From: CAZLPW01 sp964561495
GTDB taxonomy: Bacteria > Fidelibacterota > Marinisomatia > Marinisomatales > UBA1611
Direction of reading: 5' to 3'
Length of the DNA: 19,512 nucleotides
Assembly: GCA_964561495.1 (NCBI GenBank)
Contig: CAZLPW010000038.1
Location: forward strand, 1 to 19,512
The position numbers and the translations under genes are program-made. Positions 15,767 through 19,512 of this stretch are shown piece by piece; the first letter of the stretch is position 1; each line of letters opens with the position of its first letter. The notes under the pieces are model-generated. The model saw only the letters and a list, made by a program, of their open reading frames with translations, did no database searches and had not been told where the DNA came from.

Positions 15767-16114
15767 ATGAAGCATACATATATATTTTTTATTCTACTTT
15801 TAATCTGTTGCGAAAATATAGAAAATATATCCGCTAATGACGAAATGAGTTTAATAAATAATAAACAAGTTGTTTTTTTAGATGTCAGGACTGAATTAGA
15901 ATACAATGAAGGTCATATTGATAGCGCTATTTTAATTCCAATTCAGAATCAAGAATTTTAGAGCTTGAAAATTATAAAAAAAAAAATTGTTTACTGTCGA
16001 TCTGGGAATCAATCCCAAACTGGCCGATTAATTTTATCTCAAAATGGCTTTGATGCCGTAAATATGCTTGGCGGAATAAAAGCATGGAATAAAATACCGA
16101 TTCTTGAGAATTAG
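15767..16114 (+). pseudogene. Rhodanese-like lipoprotein gene interrupted by an in-frame TAG
   Basis: ATG at 15767 follows AGGAG (15750-15754). The signal peptide ends in LLICC, a possible lipobox. The rhodanese domain starts FLDVRTELEYNEGHIDSAI and then meets TAG at 15959-15961. The same frame continues with KIVYCRSGNQSQTG (active-loop Cys), GFDAVNMLGGIKAW and ends at TAG 16112-16114. If one T is added to the T4 before the TAG and one A removed from the A11 run (15976-15986), the bridge reads EFLELENYKKKIVYC, a normal rhodanese linker, and the frame is restored. So this is either a recently damaged gene or two homopolymer errors in the sequence. Rhodaneses carry sulfur; a secreted one acts outside the cytosol. 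Only 31 bases separate it from mnmH. Confidence 0.75.
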
Positions 16115-16126
16115 TATTCCTAAATC

Positions 16127-17029
16127 CTAGTTTAGGTTCAATAAAAAATTTGTTAAATGAAAAACATCTCCAATGTTGATAATATTGTTTCCATCATAAT
16201 CAGATGGGAATGATTGAAAATAAGTAGGCACCTGATCACCCGTTGAAAAATCAAGAATAATTAATAAGTCTGAAATACTAATAAATGAGTCCCGATCTAC
16301 ATCTCCATTTAAAAATGGGTGTTCAGATACAAACCAACTATCAAATAGAACCTGAAGTGAATCAAGTGGCTCGATCCCATTTTCAACACTATTAACATTT
16401 ATATCTATATATAATGAATCTATGCTATCATCTTCTTTAGCCAATCTCAAAAATGATGAAAGGGACGATGTCCCAAATTGTAAGCATCTCGAATCTGCAC
16501 CTGAAATATTTGCTCCTTGAATCGCAGCCATCAGCTTAACATAAAGAGGTCCCTCAGTATTGAGAAAGTTAAACTCTATGCTATCTAAAACTTCTTGACC
16601 CAACAATATATTGCCTTGTATGGCATAATTAGGACCAATTATATGATTTTTATAATTATAACAGTTTTCTCCTGTATATGCTGCACTTCTTAAATACGTA
16701 TCAAGAGTCACTACCCCATACTGTCTGATAGAAGGATTGTTTTGGACATCATTATTAATAAGCAAATTAATGATTTCTTGTGCAGTGTACCCATTTTCCA
16801 TCCACTGGTGGGCATTGTTTTGGTTTGACTGATCCCAAAATGATTGTGTGTGAATAGCGCCAATCCCAGGTAAAATATCACTTACTATAATAGACCCATC
16901 AATACATGACGCCCCAGCACTTCCCACCTCCATTCTAATAGTATCTACAGCAACAATTGAGAAAGTATCTTGGCAAAACACCCTTGTTGAGAAGATTAAT
17001 AATATTGTATAATAAATAAATTGTTTCAT
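16127..17029 (-). CDS. Secreted DUF1028-family protein with C-terminal dockerin
   Basis: A 300-residue protein with a signal peptide (to about residue 19, FCQ). The rest follows DUF1028 closely: FSIVAVD, GSAGASC with Cys42, VSDILPGIGAIHTQSFW, RQYGVV (102-107), YTGENC (118-123) and GPNYAIQGNIL. DUF1028 has an Ntn-hydrolase-like fold whose reaction is not established. The last 59 residues (from 242) form a dockerin-like pair, GDVDRDSFISISD and DYDGNNIINIGD, as in the PETase-like protein elsewhere in the window. The ATG at 17029 has no clear Shine-Dalgarno. It is convergent with the rhodanese gene, 12 bases apart. No cohesin gene is in the window, so the dockerin partner is unknown. Confidence 0.85.
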   Translation of the reverse strand: MKQFIYYTILLIFSTRVFCQDTFSIVAVDTIRMEVGSAGASCIDGSIIVSDILPGIGAIHTQSFWDQSNQNNAHQWMENGYTAQEIINLLINNDVQNNPSIRQYGVVTLDTYLRSAAYTGENCYNYKNHIIGPNYAIQGNILLGQEVLDSIEFNFLNTEGPLYVKLMAAIQGANISGADSRCLQFGTSSLSSFLRLAKEDDSIDSLYIDINVNSVENGIEPLDSLQVLFDSWFVSEHPFLNGDVDRDSFISISDLLIILDFSTGDQVPTYFQSFPSDYDGNNIINIGDVFHLTNFLLNLN

Positions 17030-17079
17030 TATAATTTAAAATAGGTTATTCCATAATATGCTGAGAGGAATCTAATACC

Positions 17080-17922
17080 ATCTTATTATCTATATATAAT
17101 ATATTACTTCTTTCATCTTTTTTTGCTATTGATATAGGTAAAAAAGTATCAGATAATTATAATAAGTATAGTAATGTAGCCTATGGTTCAGACAAACAAC
17201 AAGTTCTAGATATTTATGCCACTGGGAAACCAGTTCCAACAATAGTTTACTACCATGGCGGGGCCTGGATACAAGGCTCTAAAAATGATTCAATTATAAT
17301 AAACAAAGTATTGAAACCTTTTTTTATAAGAGGATGGAATATTATTAATGTAGAATATAGGATAGGGCCCAGTACAGCTCCTCAAGCGGCTGAAGATGCT
17401 CTCAAAGTAATCGATTGGATATCGATTAACTCTGATAGCTATAAAATAAATATTGAAAATATTATTACAATGGGTCACTCATCAGGCGGTCATCTCGCTC
17501 TAATAGCAGGGCTTCATGGCTCGTCAAAAAATAAAATTAATATCTGTGCGATCATAAACTATTTAGGAATAACAGATATAAAAGAAACTGAACTTTTTTT
17601 ATCAAAAACAATGCCAGAAGAAAACTATGTACGATATTGGATAGGTCCAAATAGTTCTATCAATGATATATCAGATAAATATTCTCCAGTCAAATTTATC
17701 TCAAATAAATCACCCTCAATAATATCAATACACGGTGAAAATGATCGAGTAGTTCCTTATAGCCAGGCTATCTCACTACACAAAAAATTAGATCAAAATA
17801 AGGTAACTAATACTTTACTTACGATAGACTACAATTCACATGGGTATCTGGAGGATAAGATTCAAAATAAAGTAGACAGCCTTGTATTTAATTTTTTATT
17901 AAAAGAAATAAAATCAAATTAG
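17080..17922 (+). CDS. Secreted alpha/beta hydrolase (esterase) with no ordinary start codon; possible defective 5' end
   Basis: The open frame begins after TGA 17062-17064 and contains a hydrophobic signal-like stretch (LLSIYNILLLSSFFAID), then YYHGGAWIQGS (oxyanion HGG, His59 in my numbering), GHSSGG with Ser134, GENDRVVP with Asp222 and NSHGY with His254. This is a complete triad of the hormone-sensitive-lipase/BD-FAE-like esterase group. No ATG, GTG or TTG occurs in frame before the TTG at 17311, which lies inside the domain after the HGG motif. GAGAGGA (17063-17069) precedes an ATC at 17080, my nominal start. Either a non-canonical start is used or the start codon was lost. Homology runs through the whole frame, so the coding sequence itself looks intact. 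Confidence 0.7.
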   Translation: MLLSIYNILLLSSFFAIDIGKKVSDNYNKYSNVAYGSDKQQVLDIYATGKPVPTIVYYHGGAWIQGSKNDSIIINKVLKPFFIRGWNIINVEYRIGPSTAPQAAEDALKVIDWISINSDSYKINIENIITMGHSSGGHLALIAGLHGSSKNKINICAIINYLGITDIKETELFLSKTMPEENYVRYWIGPNSSINDISDKYSPVKFISNKSPSIISIHGENDRVVPYSQAISLHKKLDQNKVTNTLLTIDYNSHGYLEDKIQNKVDSLVFNFLLKEIKSN

Positions 17923-17964
17923 GATTGTTTTTATTTTTATTTTAGCTTTCCTACCTGTTTTAAA

Positions 17965-17979
17965 TGAGAATAATTCTCA
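17965..17979. promoter_or_regulatory. Fur-family-box-like 7-1-7 palindrome
   Basis: TGAGAAT-A-ATTCTCA is a perfect 7-1-7 inverted repeat, the geometry of Fur-family operators (Fur consensus TGATAAT-N-ATTATCA, one symmetric change). It lies 22 bases before the start of the outer-membrane protein gene, just upstream of its Shine-Dalgarno AGGAG (17991-17995), so a bound repressor would block it. It could instead be an mRNA 5' hairpin. Fur-family identity (Fur, Zur, PerR) cannot be told from one site. Confidence 0.5.
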
Positions 17980-18001
17980 ATAACAAAAAAAGGAGTCCTA
18001 A

Positions 18002-18619
18002 ATGAAAATAATATTAACAATCCTATTATCCATAACAACTGTTATGTTTGCTCAGGATAAACCTGAACTACCTGGCTGGGGAGTCTACGTTGGTGGCGGG
18101 TCTATGGGCATTGTAGCGGATGACATGGAAGGCGTAACCTGGGGTCGCACTGTTGGAGTTCCTATACTAGGAATTAGCCGTGGATTATGGGCTGGGCCCG
18201 TCCCACTATCAGTAGGCGCTGGTCTTGGTAAACGTGGCTATACACAAGAGATGACAACCGTTGATTTTTTCACTGGAGAAGAAGGCGAATCAAAATCAGA
18301 AACTCAATTTACAACTCTGGACATCTGGGCAACTGTTCCTTATCCTGTAGGACCTGCAGTCCTTCAAGTTGGATTTGTAATGGGAATGAGCTTATCTGGT
18401 ACAAGCACCACTGACTTTCTTGGGACAGAGGTAGAACTTGCTTTAGAAGGTGACATGCTTCCTGATCCTGATCTTGGTCTTATGCTTGGCCTAGCTTACC
18501 CTATTAATGATAATATTGGTATCAATGTTGGCTATGCTCACGGTCTTACTAATCATGGTGATGACAGTATGAAAATGAACTTTAATGGAATCTTCGCTTT
18601 AGTAGGATATAACTTCTAA
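18002..18619 (+). CDS. Small outer-membrane beta-barrel protein, hypothetical
   Basis: A 205-residue protein with a signal peptide (about 1-18, MFA|Q). The mature part is Gly-rich with alternating hydrophobic strands, for example GWGVYVGGGSMGIVADD, AGPVPLSVGAGLG, VLQVGFVMGMSLSG, LGLMLGLAYPI and IGINVGYAHGL. It ends in VGYNF, a terminal Phe typical of barrel assembly signals. It probably forms an eight-stranded barrel. The family is not recognised. It has a strong Shine-Dalgarno (AGGAG, six bases before ATG), a Fur-like palindrome in its leader and a strong terminator, so it is a single-gene unit that may be highly expressed and metal- or redox-regulated. Its codons look less AT-biased than those of its neighbours. 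Confidence 0.78.
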   Translation: MKIILTILLSITTVMFAQDKPELPGWGVYVGGGSMGIVADDMEGVTWGRTVGVPILGISRGLWAGPVPLSVGAGLGKRGYTQEMTTVDFFTGEEGESKSETQFTTLDIWATVPYPVGPAVLQVGFVMGMSLSGTSTTDFLGTEVELALEGDMLPDPDLGLMLGLAYPINDNIGINVGYAHGLTNHGDDSMKMNFNGIFALVGYNF

Positions 18620-18640
18620 TAATTAAGAAGTCTTTATTAT

Positions 18641-18667
18641 AAAAAAGCCTCTTTTTGAGGCTTTTTT
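18641..18667 (+). terminator. Rho-independent terminator after the beta-barrel gene
   Basis: AAAAAAGCCTC (18641-18651), loop TTTTT, then GAGGCTTTTTT (18657-18667), followed by more T. It is a textbook terminator 21 bases after the stop and is symmetric enough to work on both strands. Confidence 0.92.
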
Positions 18668-18725
18668 ATTTTTGAATTGAACCAAAAATTTTTATTAAAA
18701 TTAAATATCTAATTTTTAATTAAAA

Positions 18726-18864
18726 TAGAAAGGAGGTGATCAGTTGTCTAATTCAAATAGTTTGCTGACCTCCAATGGAGCAGCGATTTAATAAATACTG
18801 CTGCTGACTTTGTGAGGTCAGCTAAAACTAAATCCGATGTGCCTTGCAATATAGGCACATCGGA
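18726..18864 (+). ncRNA. Candidate structured leader/regulatory RNA with sequestered Shine-Dalgarno
   Basis: No gene of ordinary size fits here, yet the segment is visibly richer in G and C than its surroundings and full of pairing. TAGAAAGGAGGTGATC (18726-18741) is complementary over 16 bases to the usual 16S rRNA 3' end. Within it GGAGGT (18732-18737) can pair with ACCTCC (18768-18773), extended by CAG (18741-18743) with CTG (18765-18767). The same region, GCTGACCTC (18764-18772), pairs instead and perfectly with GAGGTCAGC (18814-18822), with an inner AGCAGC/GCTGCT stem (18779-18784, 18800-18805). The two pairings exclude each other. A 12-bp hairpin (18833-18844 with 18853-18864) ends the element. 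This is structure by inspection, with no known family recognised. Confidence 0.55.
18744..18791 (+). CDS. Possible 15-residue leader peptide with TTG start
   Basis: A TTG at 18744 stands seven bases after GGAGG (18732-18736), ideal spacing behind a near-perfect extended Shine-Dalgarno. It opens a frame reading MSNSNSLLTSNGAAI to TAA 18789-18791. The 3' part of the frame lies in the alternative helices, so translation could decide which helix forms. No coding signal beyond the ribosome site supports it. Confidence 0.3.
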   Translation: MSNSNSLLTSNGAAI

Positions 18865-18994
18865 ACCATTCTCTTAAAATCTTTCTAAAATTCTTAAAAA
18901 TCATCTACACTTCTTTTATCCAGTAAATTGTTAATTAATTAATGAAAATATCCTCATTATATTATAAGAACAAATATTGATAGAGGTATTAACT

Positions 18995-19174
18995 ATGAAA
19001 ACATATTTACAAGGTATTTTAACTGGTGGATCATTGGTCTTTGCTATAATGGTATTAATTGGATCTGATTCTAGTTATACAAATAATGATGTAATTAGAA
19101 AGCTCGGAGAAATCGAATTAGATATAGAGTCAATCAAATATCAGGTCAAATACATAAAAAATAATTGTATCTAA
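18995..19174 (+). CDS. Small single-pass membrane protein, hypothetical
   Basis: A 59-residue protein from the ATG at 18995, preceded by AGAGGT (18982-18987) at good spacing. An upstream in-frame TTG at 18977 would add six residues and lacks such a site. It has one transmembrane helix (about residues 6-23, QGILTGGSLVFAIMVLIG), then a short Ser/Asn-rich hinge and an amphipathic, possibly coiled-coil tail (DVIRKLGEIELDIESIKYQV). No family is recognised. It lies 130 bases downstream of the structured RNA candidate and could be the gene that RNA controls. Confidence 0.6.
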   Translation: MKTYLQGILTGGSLVFAIMVLIGSDSSYTNNDVIRKLGEIELDIESIKYQVKYIKNNCI

Positions 19175-19333
19175 ACCAATTTTGGGATTTGCCTGAATAG
19201 AAATCCTCATTATAAAAAAGCTCAATGTTCAATATGAAACCAAAAAAAAGATTGATGCCGAATCAATTATTTTATTGTTGGAACTTTTTTTGTATTTAGA
19301 TGTTTATATAATTGCTCCTAGTGCTACACGTAA

Positions 19334-19417
19334 AAGGATGGCGGGTAGGTAGTCCAAATTACTCCCGTGTTTGGTTTTAACATTCCGCGTTATACCATCC
19401 GTCATCCTTATCTACCT
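19334..19417. ncRNA. Candidate structured intergenic RNA with three-way-junction layout
   Basis: Within the gene-free stretch 19175-19463, AAGGATG (19334-19340) pairs with CATCCTT (19403-19409). It encloses CGGG/CCCG (19342-19345, 19364-19367) and GGT-tt-TAAC / GTTA-t-ACC (19373-19381, 19389-19396). AGGTAG (19347-19352) can also pair with CTACCT (19412-19417), which would make a pseudoknot or an alternative fold. The segment is more GC-rich than its flanks, as structured RNAs are in AT-rich genomes. Strand is undecided: on the minus strand it would follow the tRNA. No known RNA family recognised. The rest of 19175-19463 shows only a short ATTGAT/ATCAAT hairpin. Confidence 0.3.
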
Positions 19418-19463
19418 CTTTGAAAAAATGGATTGAACCGAACTATTTTAGCTTTGATTTCAG

Positions 19464-19512
19464 TGGGCCCACAGGGACTCGAACCCCGAACCAACAGATT
19501 ATGAGTCTGCTG
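19464..19512 (-). tRNA. tRNA with CAT anticodon (elongator Met or Ile2), 3' part only
   Basis: On the minus strand the sequence gives an anticodon stem-loop CAGA-CTCATAA-TCTG with anticodon CAT (complement of 19501-19503), a five-pair T arm CGGGG-TTCGAGT-CCCTG and the acceptor 3' half TGGGCCC with discriminator A at 19464. Spacing from discriminator to anticodon matches a tRNA without a long variable arm. CCA is not encoded. The D arm and 5' acceptor half lie beyond the window end. The anticodon stem lacks the three G-C pairs of initiator tRNA, so elongator Met or lysidine-modified Ile2 remains. Confidence 0.93.

Noticed and set aside
15736..15906. N-terminal extension of MnmH by 57 residues
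   Set aside because: It would start upstream of the ATG at 15735 on DNA that encodes the signal peptide and rhodanese domain of the divergent gene, and homologues begin near the chosen start.
15959..15961. TAG reassigned to an amino acid in this organism
   Set aside because: Other genes in the window, such as the ATP-grasp and esterase genes, end naturally in TAG; the local homopolymer pattern offers a simpler explanation.
17290..17478. Minus-strand 62-codon frame in the esterase gene
   Set aside because: It overlaps the HGG-to-GHSSGG catalytic core of the plus-strand gene and shows no features of its own.
18726..18741. Remnant 3' end of a 16S rRNA gene on the minus strand
   Set aside because: Only 16 bases match and the sequence upstream on that strand does not resemble the conserved 16S 3' domain. 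An extended Shine-Dalgarno on the plus strand explains it better.
19227..19301. 24-codon frame between the small membrane protein and the tRNA
   Set aside because: No ribosome site, no recognisable feature, and this length is common by chance in AT-rich sequence.

Overview
The window is an AT-rich stretch of bacterial chromosome. It most resembles marine Candidatus Marinimicrobia (SAR406 / Neomarinimicrobiota) or a close relative in the FCB group. The main reasons are a secreted protein ending in a type A C-terminal sorting domain (NYPNPFNP motif), two secreted proteins ending in dockerin-like double EF-hand modules, a carboxypeptidase-regulatory domain fused to a TonB receptor, and short AT-rich gene spacing. 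This assignment is inference from protein style, not from a marker gene.

Layout. 69-3341 (+): a putative zinc or other divalent-metal uptake operon, with a small His/Cys-rich membrane-anchored protein, a His/Asp/Glu-rich lipoprotein and a ZnuD-like TonB-dependent receptor. 3363-7907 (-): two secreted hydrolytic proteins transcribed together, a PETase/cutinase-like alpha/beta hydrolase with a dockerin, then a 1118-residue beta-helix protein with a sorting domain. 8054-11709 (+): a tightly packed three-gene biosynthetic unit with a PLP decarboxylase of the glutamate/cysteine-sulfinate type, a CDP-glycerol glycerophosphotransferase-like enzyme and an ATP-grasp ligase. 11696-12166 (-): a cytochrome P460-like lipoprotein whose 3' end overlaps the ATP-grasp gene by 14 bases. 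12275-12451 (-) and 12567-12986 (+): a 58-residue Cys-rich protein and, divergently, the ribosome-rescue hydrolase ArfB. 13134-14662 (+): a Gfo/Idh/MocA oxidoreductase and two very small genes.

14692-16114: the tRNA 2-selenouridine synthase gene mnmH (-), head to head with a rhodanese lipoprotein gene that carries an in-frame TAG; the pattern looks like two compensating homopolymer indels. 16127-17029 (-): a secreted DUF1028 protein with a dockerin. 17080-17922 (+): an alpha/beta hydrolase with a full catalytic triad but no ordinary start codon upstream of its oxyanion motif. 18002-18619 (+): a small outer-membrane beta-barrel protein behind a Fur-box-like palindrome, closed by a clear terminator. 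18726-18864: an intergenic RNA-like element with a 16-base anti-16S match, an SD-sequestering helix and a competing helix. 18995-19174 (+): a small membrane protein. 19334-19417: a second, more GC-rich structured intergenic segment. From 19464 to the end: the 3' part of a CAT-anticodon tRNA on the minus strand.

The secreted genes suggest a particle- or polymer-associated lifestyle: metal capture at the outer membrane plus extracellular ester and polysaccharide breakdown. The least explained parts are the intergenic RNA candidate at 18726-18864, the three-gene biosynthetic unit and the dockerin-tagged PETase-like hydrolase with Glu where the catalytic Asp is expected. No mobile element, CRISPR array or rRNA gene was seen.
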